A program made the position numbers and the translations under genes. A DNA stretch of 59,333 nt from an uncultured Geobacteraceae bacterium (lineage in GTDB: Bacteria > Desulfobacterota > Desulfuromonadia > Geobacterales > Pseudopelobacteraceae): NCBI GenBank assembly GCA_903925005.1, contig CAIYDX010000390.1, positions 1 through 59,333 on the forward strand. Reading direction: 5' to 3'. Positions 1 through 9,349 of the stretch are shown here, piece after piece. The notes below the pieces were generated by a model, which worked only from the letters and a program-made list of their open reading frames with translations, ran no database searches and was not told the origin of the DNA. Numbering within the stretch: the stretch's first letter is position 1; each line of letters opens with the position of its first letter.

Positions 1-224
1 AACTTCAGCTTGCCATTCTCGCGGAGCCAGCCCCCCTTGAATATGTCCTGGTTCTCCCATTTTTTAGGATACCCGACCCCCGGCTTGGTCTCGACGTTGT
101 TCCACCACATGTACTCGGCACCCTTGCGGTCGGTCCAGATATTCTTGCAGGAGATACTGCAGGTGTGGCAGCCGATGCACTTGTCCAGATTGAATACCAT
201 TACCAGTTGTGCTCGTACGTTCAT
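1..224 (-). CDS. narH: Respiratory nitrate reductase beta subunit, N-terminal part (runs off the window)
   Basis: This is the first 74 codons of the iron-sulfur subunit that passes electrons from the NarI haems to NarG. The protein starts MNVRAQLVMVFNLDKC and carries a ferredoxin-type cluster motif CIGCHTCSISCKNIW (C-x2-C-x2-C-x3-C), then the WWNNVETKPG segment typical of NarH. The ATG at 224 lies 4 bases after the narG stop, with a GAGGGGGTGAGG ribosome site made from the narG end, so the two genes are translationally close. The rest of the gene and any narJ/narI lie beyond base 1. Confidence 0.93.
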   Translation of the reverse strand, partial: MNVRAQLVMVFNLDKCIGCHTCSISCKNIWTDRKGAEYMWWNNVETKPGVGYPKKWENQDIFKGGWLRENGKLK

Positions 225-228
225 TGCC

Positions 229-3200
229 TCACCCCCTCAACTTTCTAACTACCACGTAGCTGTCACGGTTTACGCCGGTCGGCCCCCAGTAGTTGAAGTA
301 ATAACTGAATTGTGCATAACCGCCCAGCATCAGGGTCGGCTTCAGGCGGATGCGGGAGAGGCTGTTGTGTACTCCGCCCCGCTTGCCGCTTTTCTTGGAC
401 TTCTTGACATTGAGTGTCCGCTCCGGCGCGTGGTACATGATCGCCGCGCCGCGTGGAATGCGTGACGAAACAACGGCCCGGCTGGTCACCACGCCATTGG
501 CGTTAAAGACCTCAATCTCCTCATTGTCCTCGATCCCGGCAGTTGCCGCGTCTTCGTGGTTGATCCAGACCACAGGGCCGCCGCGCGACAGGGTCAGCAT
601 TCTCATGTTGTCGCTGTAGGTGGAGTGGATGCTCCACTTGCCGTGCGGGGTCAGGAAGTTCAGGATCAGTCCTGTTTCTCCCTCGGTCTCGTCCAGAATA
701 GCCGGGTTGAGTTTCCCCTTGAAGGTCGGCAGTCCCTCGTCGAACTCGCCGTAATAGGGGTGATCCAGATAGAGTGACTGTCGGCCGGTGAGGGTGCGCC
801 ACGGGACGCCATGCTCCACGTTAATTGTGAATGGCGCATAAGGACGGTTCTCATTTACCAGTCCGCTCCAGACCGGGCTGCTTAAGTGGCGGCGCGGTTT
901 CTGGGTGACACCCTCCCAGGTGATGCGGAAGTTGCGGTCACCGGCTGAAATTTGGGCCAGCGGTTTACCGACGCGTTTTTCCAGGGTCTGGTAGGCGCGA
1001 TGGGCCAGTTCGCCGTTGGTCTCCGGGGCCAGGGCCATGATCACGTCGGCGACGTTGCGCACATCCTCCATATCGATGAAGGTTTTGTCTCCCCATGAGC
1101 GGGTCGGCATGGTTTTGAGGAGCTGTTCGTGGACGTCGTCCGCTTCCCAGCTCACTCCGTGGGCATGCAGGTGGCCGATGTGGGGCCCGAGCGACATGAA
1201 ACGGTTGTAGAGGTTGACGTAGTCACGCTCGATGATCGGGAGGTTCGGCATGGTCTTCCCCGGAATCGCTTCGCATTCACCCAGTTTCCAGTCCTTCACG
1301 CTCCGCTGGGCGATTTCACCCGGTGTGTCGTGCTGCAGTGGCGCGGCAATAATATCCTTGAACGGTACCGGGAAATGCTTCGGCGCCAGTTCGCTGACCT
1401 TCTTGGCCACCCCGGCGAAAATGTCCCAATCGGATTTGGATTCCCAGGCCGGATCGACAGCGGCATCCATGCAGTTGACAAAGGAGTGCATATCGGTGGT
1501 GTTCAGGTCTGATTTCTCATACCAGGTGGCAGCCGGCAAGACGATATCCGAATAGAGGGTCGAGGTGTCCATGCGGAAGTTCAGGTCCACCACCAGGTCT
1601 ATCTTGCCGGTGGGGGCCTTCTCGTGCCAGACGATATCCTTAACCTGCCCCTTGGCGACCTCTTTCGCGGTAAAGCTGCTGTTCGGCGCGCCGATGACAT
1701 GCTTGAGGAAAAATTCGTGCCCCTTGGCGCTGGAGGAGATCGCGTTGCCGCGCCAGATGAACCAGACCTTGGGAGAGTTGCCTTCGCCGTCCGGGTCTTC
1801 GACTGCAAACCGGGTTGCGCCGCTCTTCAGGCGGTCGACCAGCCAGGCGCGGACCTCGTCGTCGGTAGTCGCACCGGCCGCCTCTGCCTGCTCCATCAGG
1901 CGGATCGGGTTCTCGTTGAAATGGGGGGAGAAGGGGAGCCAGCCGAGCCGGACCGCTTTGGCGTTGAAGTCGGCGGTGTGCATCGGCATATTCTCGCCGG
2001 TCTCCGGCTTGAAGTAATCGACGAAGTTGCGGTCATAGCGCCACTGGTCGGAATGCATGTACCAGAAACTCGGCGTATTCTGCAACCGTGACGCCTTGGT
2101 CCAGTCCTGGGCCATAGCGATGGAGGTCCAGGGGGCGAGCGGCACCACCTTCTCCTGGCCGACATAGTGGGCCAGGCCGGCGCCGTTCCGACCGACACTC
2201 CCGGTCAAAATCAGGGCAGTTATGGCGGCCCGGTAGATCAGGTCGTTGTGGTACCAGTGGTTGACGCCGGCGCCGATGATGATCATGTTGCGACCGGTGC
2301 TCTGCTCACCGTTCACGGCCCATTCGCGGGCGATCGTTATCACGGAATCGGCGGCTATGCCGGTATATTTCTCCTGCCATGCGGGGGTGAAGGGCTTGTC
2401 ATCCTGGTAGTTTGTCGGATAGTCGCCCCCGAGGCCGCGCGAAACACCGAACTGGGCCATCAGAAGGTCGAAAACCGTGGCAACCGTCACCTCGCCATTT
2501 TTCGTCATGACACGCCTGACCGGGACGTCACGAAGCACGTCACCGTCGGCTTCGAAGGAAAATTTGACCGAACGGGTCTCCTGGCCGAGGAAGGTCAGGC
2601 TGCAGTCTATTTCGCCGCCGTCCACCATGTCGACCATATCGAGGTTCCAGTTCCCCTCCTGCTTGCTCCAGCGGGAGCCGACGCTGCCGTGCGGGAAACG
2701 GACATCTCCGGCGCCGTCGCCGACGCAGAGGGTCCAATCGGCATTTTCGATCCCTTCGCCCCGCACCAGTTCGGATGCCCGCAGGAATTCTCCCTGCTTT
2801 AATGCGCCTTCCTTCTCTCCCAGCTTGACCAGGAACGGGAGATCGGTGTACTTGCGCACATATTCGTCAAAGAAGGGGACCTGGCGGTTGGCGTAGAATT
2901 CGGTCAGGATCACATGGTTGACGGCCATCCAGAAAGCGCCGTCGTGCCCCTGTTCCACCGGCAGCCAGGCATCGGCAAACTTGCTCGCCATGCTGTAGTC
3001 GGGAGACATGACCACTACCTTGGTGCCGCGGTAGCGAGCCTCGGTCATGAAGTGGGCATCCGGGGTGCGGGTCATCGGTACGTTGGAACCGCACAAAACG
3101 ATGTAGGAGGCGTTATACCAGTCGGCCGACTCGTTGACATCGGTCTGTTCGCCCCAGACCTGGGGAGATGCCGGGGGGAGGTCGCAGTACCAGTCGTAGA

Positions 3201-3804
3201 AGCTCATCGCTACGCCGCCAAGGAGCTGAAGGAAACGGGTGCCGGCCGCATAGCTGATCATCGACATGGCCGGGATGGGCGAAAATCCGATAACCCGGTC
3301 CGGGCCATGTTTTTTGGCCGTGTAGAGAGAGGAAGCGGCGATCAGTTCGGTTGCCTCTTCCCATGAAGAACGGCGGAACCCACCCATGCCGCGCTTGCTG
3401 GTATAACTTTCGCGAGACTCGGGGTTCTCGACGATACTCTTCCACGCTTCGACCGGGTCGTTATGGACTAAACGAGCCTGACGCCAGAGATCGACCAGTA
3501 TCCCACGCATATAGGGGTGTTTGACCCGCAACGGACTGTAGAGATACCAGGAAAAGCTGGCCCCGCGTGGACAGCCGCGCGGTTCGTGGTTGGGGAGATC
3601 GCCGTTGAACTGCGGATAGTCGTTGGCCTGCAGCTCCCAGCCGACGATGCCGTCCTTGACATGCACCATCCAGCTGCAACCGCCGGTACAGTTTACCCCG
3701 TGAGTGCTCCGGACCACCTTGTCGTACTGCCACCGGTTCCGGTAGAACTCCTCCCACCCCCGGTCGCATGGAGTATGGTCGTCTTTTATCCGCTCGTTTG
3801 CCAT
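229..3804 (-). CDS. narG: Respiratory nitrate reductase alpha subunit (Mo-bis-MGD)
   Basis: Catalytic subunit of membrane nitrate reductase; it reduces nitrate to nitrite at a molybdenum cofactor. At 1191 residues it is slightly shorter than the enterobacterial protein (about 1250). The N-terminal [4Fe-4S] site is complete: H35, C39, C43 and C78 in the H-x3-C-x3-C-x34-C pattern typical of NarG, where His replaces the first Cys. The Mo-ligand segment YCDLPPASPQVWGEQTD is intact and contains the expected Asp. The start has a strong AGGAGG site and the ATG overlaps the upstream cytochrome stop (TAATG), so the cytochrome and narG are co-translated. The gene is intact. Confidence 0.96.
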   Translation of the reverse strand: MANERIKDDHTPCDRGWEEFYRNRWQYDKVVRSTHGVNCTGGCSWMVHVKDGIVGWELQANDYPQFNGDLPNHEPRGCPRGASFSWYLYSPLRVKHPYMRGILVDLWRQARLVHNDPVEAWKSIVENPESRESYTSKRGMGGFRRSSWEEATELIAASSLYTAKKHGPDRVIGFSPIPAMSMISYAAGTRFLQLLGGVAMSFYDWYCDLPPASPQVWGEQTDVNESADWYNASYIVLCGSNVPMTRTPDAHFMTEARYRGTKVVVMSPDYSMASKFADAWLPVEQGHDGAFWMAVNHVILTEFYANRQVPFFDEYVRKYTDLPFLVKLGEKEGALKQGEFLRASELVRGEGIENADWTLCVGDGAGDVRFPHGSVGSRWSKQEGNWNLDMVDMVDGGEIDCSLTFLGQETRSVKFSFEADGDVLRDVPVRRVMTKNGEVTVATVFDLLMAQFGVSRGLGGDYPTNYQDDKPFTPAWQEKYTGIAADSVITIAREWAVNGEQSTGRNMIIIGAGVNHWYHNDLIYRAAITALILTGSVGRNGAGLAHYVGQEKVVPLAPWTSIAMAQDWTKASRLQNTPSFWYMHSDQWRYDRNFVDYFKPETGENMPMHTADFNAKAVRLGWLPFSPHFNENPIRLMEQAEAAGATTDDEVRAWLVDRLKSGATRFAVEDPDGEGNSPKVWFIWRGNAISSSAKGHEFFLKHVIGAPNSSFTAKEVAKGQVKDIVWHEKAPTGKIDLVVDLNFRMDTSTLYSDIVLPAATWYEKSDLNTTDMHSFVNCMDAAVDPAWESKSDWDIFAGVAKKVSELAPKHFPVPFKDIIAAPLQHDTPGEIAQRSVKDWKLGECEAIPGKTMPNLPIIERDYVNLYNRFMSLGPHIGHLHAHGVSWEADDVHEQLLKTMPTRSWGDKTFIDMEDVRNVADVIMALAPETNGELAHRAYQTLEKRVGKPLAQISAGDRNFRITWEGVTQKPRRHLSSPVWSGLVNENRPYAPFTINVEHGVPWRTLTGRQSLYLDHPYYGEFDEGLPTFKGKLNPAILDETEGETGLILNFLTPHGKWSIHSTYSDNMRMLTLSRGGPVVWINHEDAATAGIEDNEEIEVFNANGVVTSRAVVSSRIPRGAAIMYHAPERTLNVKKSKKSGKRGGVHNSLSRIRLKPTLMLGGYAQFSYYFNYWGPTGVNRDSYVVVRKLRG

Positions 3805-4595
3805 TATCTGATCCTCCTTTTATAAAGAGCCAATGTCAGTAGTAACACCACAAACAGGATTCCCCCCGTCAGCGGGAAAGCAGCTGAACCGCCGCCACCT
3901 TTCTGTGTGGCAGAATCCTTGAACAGAGCCATCAACGCCGTGATCTCATCATCGGTCAACGGCCGGTCGGCATAAATTTTCTTCATGATCGGGAATTTGA
4001 GCGCTTTGAGCGCTCCTTTCATCCCCGAATCACCCATCTTCTTGTAGGATGCGCTTAAATCGGCATTGGAAAGGTTCCCACCGGCAATGCCCGGATAAGT
4101 GAAAGGGTGGCAGGAGAGACAGGGCGCGCCCCCTTTGGCAAAACGGCTGCTCCCGGTGAAAAGCGCTTTCCCTTGGGCAATCAGTTCCGGTGTCACCGCC
4201 GTTTCGGATTTTTCCGCTGCCGGCGTGGAGCTTGTCGAAGCGGCTGCGCCGCCGGCTCCAGCTAGATAGGCAATGACCTTTTTGGCATCGTCGGCGCTTA
4301 TGCCCAGATTAGGCATCTCAAAACCGAAATTTTTGACCAGTTCGGCCTGGACCGGATCTTTGGCGGCGGTCAGCTTGTCCGGTTCTACGATAACTCGCAC
4401 CAGCCAGTCAGCCGGACGTTTTTCGGCAACCCCCTTCAGATCGGGGCCGCCGCCATCGCCGCCGCCGATGCTGTGGCAACCGGCACACTGTTTGTCGAAC
4501 AGATCCTTCCCCTGATCTGCCCAAACGGGAAAGCTGCTGGTCAATAGGACCAACAGCGCGGTGAAACAGCTCAGAAACCTGCTTGGATGTGTCAT
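3804..4595 (-). CDS. Membrane-anchored dihaem cytochrome c of the nar operon (NarC-like role)
   Basis: A 263-residue secreted c-type cytochrome. The start at 4595 follows an AAGGGG site; a longer reading to 4640 lacks one. It has a signal peptide (cleavage near residue 26), a first haem motif CAGCH at 37-41 with a likely Met ligand in FEMPNLG near 94, an Ala/Ser linker, a second haem motif CLSCH at about 159-163, and a C-terminal membrane helix near 240-258 followed by KRRIR. Its stop codon overlaps the narG start. By analogy with Thermus narC, which also encodes a dihaem cytochrome ahead of narG, it probably carries electrons for nitrate reduction. That role is inferred from position, not from a recognised orthology. 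Confidence 0.85.
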   Translation of the reverse strand: MTHPSRFLSCFTALLVLLTSSFPVWADQGKDLFDKQCAGCHSIGGGDGGGPDLKGVAEKRPADWLVRVIVEPDKLTAAKDPVQAELVKNFGFEMPNLGISADDAKKVIAYLAGAGGAAASTSSTPAAEKSETAVTPELIAQGKALFTGSSRFAKGGAPCLSCHPFTYPGIAGGNLSNADLSASYKKMGDSGMKGALKALKFPIMKKIYADRPLTDDEITALMALFKDSATQKGGGGSAAFPLTGGILFVVLLLTLALYKRRIR

Positions 4596-4763
4596 ACGGT
4601 TTTCCCCTTCCGTGGTATGAAAATGAGACTCTGTTTGCAAAAATATTATTTATTAGCTACTTAGAGAGTGTCAGGTAATATCCCTTATGCAAGCGATACG
4701 CTCCATTTTTAGTAAGTCGCACAATTAGTGCGGTTATCAATACTCCAGTTGCAAATTAAATAT

Positions 4764-4777
4764 TTGACCCAAGTCAA
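4764..4777. promoter_or_regulatory. FNR/CRP-family-like palindrome in the cytochrome/nar - bcp intergenic region
   Basis: The perfect inverted repeat TTGAC-CCAA-GTCAA resembles the FNR box TTGAT-N4-ATCAA with C/G at the fifth position. It lies about 169 bp upstream of the cytochrome-nar start and 113 bp upstream of bcp, in the only non-coding gap between these divergent genes. Nitrate-respiration operons are commonly controlled by CRP/FNR-family factors. The binding protein is not identified here. Confidence 0.45.
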
Positions 4778-4889
4778 GAACGGACTTATATTGTTTTTTG
4801 AATATTTGTCGTTTATTATATTGTAGTTTTAATGTTTAATGGCAATATGGATCCAAATGATCTTGTTGGAATTTAGGGAGGATGGACAT

Positions 4890-5351
4890 ATGTCTCTGGA
4901 AGGAAAAAGTGCACCAGGTTTTTTGCTGGCAGGGAGCGATGGGAAACAGCACAGTTTGAAACAGTATGCGGGAAAAACGGTGGTGATTTATTTCTATCCG
5001 AAAGACAACACACCCGGCTGCACCAAGGAAGCGTGTGGTTTTCGCGATAACTTCAAAGAACTGACCGCCAGGGGTGTCGTGATTCTGGGGGTCAGCAAGG
5101 ACAGTATCGCCGCCCACGGTAAATTTATTACCAATTACAGCCTTCCGTTTGTCTTGCTGAGTGATCCCGATTGTTCGATGATGCAGGCGTATGAGGCGTT
5201 TGGCGAGAAGATTGCCTGTGGTAAGAAAACGCTCGGTACGATCCGCTCGACCGTGATCGTCGGCCCGGACGGTGTAGTAAAAAAGCAGTGGGCTAAAGTT
5301 GCCAAAGCTGAGCAGCATCCTGATCAGGTGCTGGCATATATTACCGCGTGA
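4890..5351 (+). CDS. bcp: Thioredoxin-dependent thiol peroxidase (Bcp/PrxQ)
   Basis: A 153-residue peroxiredoxin that reduces hydroperoxides. The start at 4890 has a GGGAGGATGGACAT site; the open frame extends 17 codons further upstream without a ribosome site. The peroxidatic Cys44 sits in TPGCTKEACGFRD with the resolving Cys49 five residues later, the PrxQ arrangement. Upstream YFYPKDN and downstream RSTVIVGPDG also fit the family, as does the length. It is transcribed divergently from the cytochrome-narG operon and may share the palindrome at 4764-4777. Confidence 0.93.
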   Translation: MSLEGKSAPGFLLAGSDGKQHSLKQYAGKTVVIYFYPKDNTPGCTKEACGFRDNFKELTARGVVILGVSKDSIAAHGKFITNYSLPFVLLSDPDCSMMQAYEAFGEKIACGKKTLGTIRSTVIVGPDGVVKKQWAKVAKAEQHPDQVLAYITA

Positions 5352-5525
5352 GACCTGGGATCGTGTGTGTGGCCATTGGCGGCGCTTCGGAGGGCAAGCT
5401 CAATAAAACACGCGGTTAGCGGCGCTTTTTAGTTATATTCGTTTGCCTTGTTGCATGGAATTGATGTATTAATGAACAGGAAAAAAAAATTTCATGAATA
5501 AATAATCAAAAAAGGATGAGTGTCT

Positions 5526-7511
5526 ATGTTTAAAAATATGAGTATCAGTTTAAAGCTGTTTCTGATGATCCTGGTGCCGATTATTGGCATGTTTCTGTTT
5601 TCATCGCGCGAGGTCATCAACAAATACAAAATACTGGGAAGTGTTAACGAAACACGGACTCTGACTGAACTTGCCGTCCGGGTCGGTGCGCTCTCTCATG
5701 AAATTCAGAAAGAGCGGGGGTTCTCCTCCGGTTTTATTAACGCCAAGGGAGAAAAATTCCGTGATGAGCTCGCAAAACAGCGCGGTCTGGTTAACGGTGA
5801 GTTGACTAAGGTTAAAGAATATGTCGCTGCCAACGGTGCGGCGCTTGACCTTGTAAAAAAACCGCTCTACGCGGCAAACAGCGGTCTCGAAAAGATCCAG
5901 GAGGTGCGCGGCGCCATCGATGCGCTCAAACTGGATGCGAAGGATTCCTTCACGTTCTACACGAAACAGATAACCTCCTACATGGAGGTCGTTGCCGCCG
6001 TTTCAACAACCAGTAAAAGCCATGAAATTATGAGAGCTGCTACCGCTTACTATGCCTTTGTAAAGGCCAAGGAAGAGACCGGTAAGGAGCGTGCTACCCT
6101 GAACGCTGTCCTGGCTGCCAACGCGTTCAATGACGAAACATATCAGAGGATGCTGCAGGTTCGGGCCGCCCAAACAAACTATCTGGATCTGTATAAGCAG
6201 TATGCTTTAACTGCCGAAGTGGCTGCTTTTGACGAAAAGAGCCGGGCTCCGGTATTCCAGAAAGTCGAAGAAATGCGCAATGCCATTTTGGCAAAGGGAA
6301 TGGCCGGCGGTTTCGGCATCACGCCGGAGAGCTGGTTCTCCCTCATCACCGAAAAAATCAACACCATGAAGGAGGTAGAGGATGTCCTTGCCAAGGATAT
6401 CACCAATACCGCCGTAACCCTTGCTTCCGAGGCCAAAACAGCGCTGGTATTCAGCATCGTGCTTTCGGTGGTTTTGGGTAGCATTACCATTATCATCGGC
6501 CTGTTTGTGATGTTCAGCATTACTACGCCACTCTCCCGGATGCTGTATATGCTCAAGGACATCGCCGAGGGTGAGGGGGATTTGGCCAGGCGTCTCGAAA
6601 CTGATCGCAAGGATGAATTTGGCGAGCTTGCCCGCTGGTTTAACCGCTTCGTGGACAATATCCATGCAATCATTTCGCAGGTGGCCGGCAATACCAGCCA
6701 AGTATCGGAGGCTGCAAATCGGTTACACTCTACCGCTACTCAGATTGCCACCGCTGCCGAGGAGGTTGCCTGCCAATCCACCACCGTGGCGACCGCCAGC
6801 GAAGAGATGTCCGCCACGTCTAATGATATTTCGCACAACTGTTCCCTTGCTTCTGAAATTTCCGGTCGAGCTAATGCTACAGCAACCGGTGGAGCTTCAG
6901 TGGTTCAGGAAACGCTTGTGGTAATGCAGAATATCGCCGAGCGTGTTCAGGAATCTGCCCGGACCGTGGAGAGCCTTGGAGCCCGCTCCGACCAGATTGG
7001 CGCAATCGTCGGCACCATCGAGGACATCGCCGACCAGACCAACCTGCTGGCTTTGAATGCGGCGATTGAGGCGGCCCGTGCCGGAGAGCAGGGCCGAGGT
7101 TTCGCTGTTGTCGCCGACGAGGTTCGTGCCCTGGCGGATCGCACTACCAAGGCTACCAAGGAGATCGGCGAGATGATCAAGGCGATCCAGCGCGAAACAG
7201 CCGGCGCGGTGGGGAGCATGGAAAATGGTGTCAATGAAGTCGAAAAAGGGATGGAGAGTTCGCGCAAATCGGGCAACGCGCTTCAGCAGATCGTCGATGC
7301 GATCGGTGAGGTGAGCATGCAGGTGCATCAGATCGCCACCGCCGCCGAGGAACAGACCGCGGTGACCGGCGAGATCTCCAGCAACATCCACCAGATTACC
7401 GATGTCGTATCTGAGACCGCCCGTGGCGCACATGAGACAGCCGCAGCTGCCTCCCAGCTTTCGTCGTTGGCCACTGAACTGCAGCGTATGGTGGGAAGGT
7501 TTAAGCTGTAG
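5526..7511 (+). CDS. Methyl-accepting chemotaxis protein with NIT-type sensor domain
   Basis: A 661-residue membrane chemoreceptor. The ATG at 5526 is preferred over a GTG at 5520 because of spacing from AGGATGAG. Order: membrane helix 1 (about 10-27), a long periplasmic helical region (about 40-300) with the NIT-domain signature [18 protein letters not shown], helix 2 (about 305-330), HAMP (about 330-385), then a cytoplasmic signalling domain with the conserved hairpin tip ([20 protein letters not shown]) that contacts CheA/CheW. There is no C-terminal NWETF pentapeptide; it ends MVGRFKL. NIT domains are proposed nitrate/nitrite sensors, which fits the adjacent nar genes. The ligand is inferred. 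Confidence 0.9.
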   Translation: MFKNMSISLKLFLMILVPIIGMFLFSSREVINKYKILGSVNETRTLTELAVRVGALSHEIQKERGFSSGFINAKGEKFRDELAKQRGLVNGELTKVKEYVAANGAALDLVKKPLYAANSGLEKIQEVRGAIDALKLDAKDSFTFYTKQITSYMEVVAAVSTTSKSHEIMRAATAYYAFVKAKEETGKERATLNAVLAANAFNDETYQRMLQVRAAQTNYLDLYKQYALTAEVAAFDEKSRAPVFQKVEEMRNAILAKGMAGGFGITPESWFSLITEKINTMKEVEDVLAKDITNTAVTLASEAKTALVFSIVLSVVLGSITIIIGLFVMFSITTPLSRMLYMLKDIAEGEGDLARRLETDRKDEFGELARWFNRFVDNIHAIISQVAGNTSQVSEAANRLHSTATQIATAAEEVACQSTTVATASEEMSATSNDISHNCSLASEISGRANATATGGASVVQETLVVMQNIAERVQESARTVESLGARSDQIGAIVGTIEDIADQTNLLALNAAIEAARAGEQGRGFAVVADEVRALADRTTKATKEIGEMIKAIQRETAGAVGSMENGVNEVEKGMESSRKSGNALQQIVDAIGEVSMQVHQIATAAEEQTAVTGEISSNIHQITDVVSETARGAHETAAAASQLSSLATELQRMVGRFKL

Positions 7512-7533
7512 ATTATGTTTGATTGCAGTCCTA

Positions 7534-7580
7534 ATTAAACGTAAAAAGCGGCCATTTTGGTCGCTTTTTACGTTTAATTT
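7534..7580. terminator. Bidirectional-looking hairpin terminator after the chemoreceptor gene
   Basis: A perfect 18-bp inverted repeat (7534-7551 with 7563-7580) extended by wobble and GC pairs, leaving a 5-base loop. Runs of five A and five T occur in the stems, giving a T tract on either strand. It begins 22 bases after the chemoreceptor stop, so it most likely ends that transcript. Confidence 0.8.
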
Positions 7581-7730
7581 GTATAAAATACCTGGCTGTC
7601 ATAATTATGCATACCGGAGTTTCCCATTGAGTGGTGATGTCGTTTGCATACCACTGCCTGCTCTGCCGCCAGGTTGAATAGAGGCGGATTCAATGAACAA
7701 GATGCGAGTGAAGTTACCAGGGAGTGCTTA

Positions 7731-9260
7731 GTGTACAACCGCAAGCCAAAAATACTTTGTGTTGACGATGAAGCTGCCAACCTCAAGCTGCTCGACCTGC
7801 TTCTGCATGAGCAAGGCTATGAGGTTATTTGTGCCGCTGACGGACAAGAGGCGCTCCAAAAACTGGACAGACATCCGGTAGATCTGGTGCTGCTTGATGT
7901 CATGATGCCGCGGGGGAGCGGTTTTGATGTCTGCCGGAAGATAAAAGCCGGAGAAGCGACAAGAAACATACCTGTTGTCATGCTCATCACGCCCGGTTCC
8001 GGTGACGACAGGATGCACTGCATTGAGGCGGGCGCCGACGATTTTATAGCCAAACCCTTTGACAAAAATGAAGTCCTTGCGCGCGTAAAAATGCTCTTCA
8101 AGGCTAAAAGCTTTGGCGACAGCCTCCGTCTGTCATATAACAGTATTAACGATCTGTCACTGTTTGGTGAGAAGATCATGGAAGATTTTAATCCAATCAG
8201 TTATGACTTTGTGTCAAACATTGACAAGATAGTAGACCAGATCATAAGTCATAAAAGTAATGAAAAGGGTAAACCGGCAATTGTCATCGCCCAATTTGAG
8301 GACGATTATGGTGACTTGCGCTGGATGAGGTATGAATATCTGGCTGGGCAATTCATGAGGTTTGATATTAAAAAAGGTTTTCTCACAGACCGGTACCTGG
8401 ATCTGAGAGGCAATAAACGGGTGATCTACTTCAACAGCCCGGATGATCACATGGATACGGAGACCGGGCAATTCATACAGGAGTTCAGGTCCATAGGTAT
8501 AAAGGTTAAAAACATCCTCTGGTATGCGGGGAGCAGCATCTGCATCTTTGCGCTTAATTACGGCCGGGCGAATTCGGAATACGACTGCGCCGTAATAAAA
8601 AGCCTGATTGTGCAAAGCCATTTTATGCGATCGCTCTCCTCTCAGATACGCGAGACCGAAAACGCTTTTGAATATATGGTGTATTCGCTTGCGCGCGCAG
8701 CCGAGGCCAATGACGAGGGCACCGGCAACCATATATTAAGGGTCGGCGAATACAGCGCCATTTTAGCCCGGACGCTCGGACTGCCGGATACATTTGTCCG
8801 CAAGATCAAGATTGAAGCGACTCTGCACGATGTCGGCAAGATACATATGCATCCCGACCTCCTTACAAAGGTGGGCAAACTCACCGATGAGGAATTCGAC
8901 AGCATCAAAGAGCATACCGTAACCGGCGCAAAAATTATCGGGGAGCATCCGAGGCTGTTTTTCGCAAAAAATATTTCAATTTCACATCACGAACGTTGGG
9001 ATGGCAGTGGCTATCCATACCGCCTTAAGGGGGAACAAATACCGATAGAGGCAAGGATAGTAGCACTCGCGGACCAATATGACGCCCTCCGAAGCGCCCG
9101 TTCCTACAAGCCGGTTTTTGATCATGAAAAGAGCTTCAGGATAATCACCGAAGGGGACGGCAGAACCATGCCGCAGCACTTCGACCCCCAGGTGCTCAAG
9201 GCTTATATTGAATCTGCCTCCCTGTTTGAAAAGGCGTGCGAACGGCTGAAGGATAAGTAG
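7731..9260 (+). CDS. Response regulator with HD-GYP cyclic-di-GMP phosphodiesterase domain
   Basis: Predicted two-component output protein (509 residues) that hydrolyses c-di-GMP. The GTG at 7731 follows an AGGGAG site and gives the family start VYNRKPKILCVDDE; the frame upstream is open but lacks a ribosome site. REC domain at about 5-125 has the acidic pair D12/D13, phospho-acceptor D56 in LVLLDVMMP, and the KPF lysine. A middle region (about 140-330) is not recognised. The HD-GYP domain follows: LHDVGK near 365 and HHERWDGSGYP near 419, both catalytic/metal motifs intact. Its stop codon lies inside the first unit of a heptamer repeat array (9255-9349). Partner kinase may be the convergent gene at 9350-11410. 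Confidence 0.92.
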   Translation: MYNRKPKILCVDDEAANLKLLDLLLHEQGYEVICAADGQEALQKLDRHPVDLVLLDVMMPRGSGFDVCRKIKAGEATRNIPVVMLITPGSGDDRMHCIEAGADDFIAKPFDKNEVLARVKMLFKAKSFGDSLRLSYNSINDLSLFGEKIMEDFNPISYDFVSNIDKIVDQIISHKSNEKGKPAIVIAQFEDDYGDLRWMRYEYLAGQFMRFDIKKGFLTDRYLDLRGNKRVIYFNSPDDHMDTETGQFIQEFRSIGIKVKNILWYAGSSICIFALNYGRANSEYDCAVIKSLIVQSHFMRSLSSQIRETENAFEYMVYSLARAAEANDEGTGNHILRVGEYSAILARTLGLPDTFVRKIKIEATLHDVGKIHMHPDLLTKVGKLTDEEFDSIKEHTVTGAKIIGEHPRLFFAKNISISHHERWDGSGYPYRLKGEQIPIEARIVALADQYDALRSARSYKPVFDHEKSFRIITEGDGRTMPQHFDPQVLKAYIESASLFEKACERLKDK

Positions 9261-9349
9261 CGAGTGGCAAGTAGCAAGTAGCAAGTAGCGAATGGCTTGT
9301 AATTAGTTTTGTCGTTACTAACCACTCGCCACTCGCCACTAGCCGCCAC
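9255..9349. repeat. Inverted heptamer arrays between convergent genes
   Basis: Six 7-bp units (AAGTAGC/GAGTGGC/GAATGGC variants) run from 9255 to 9296. After a 24-bp spacer, four inverted units (ACCACTC, GCCACTC, GCCACTA, GCCGCCA) fill 9321-9348. The two arms can pair to form a long hairpin. The first unit overlaps the TAG stop of the HD-GYP gene and the last ends 1 base from the stop of the convergent kinase gene. It may serve as a shared terminator. Its architecture matches the arrays at 32658-32748 and 59205-59333. Confidence 0.8.
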
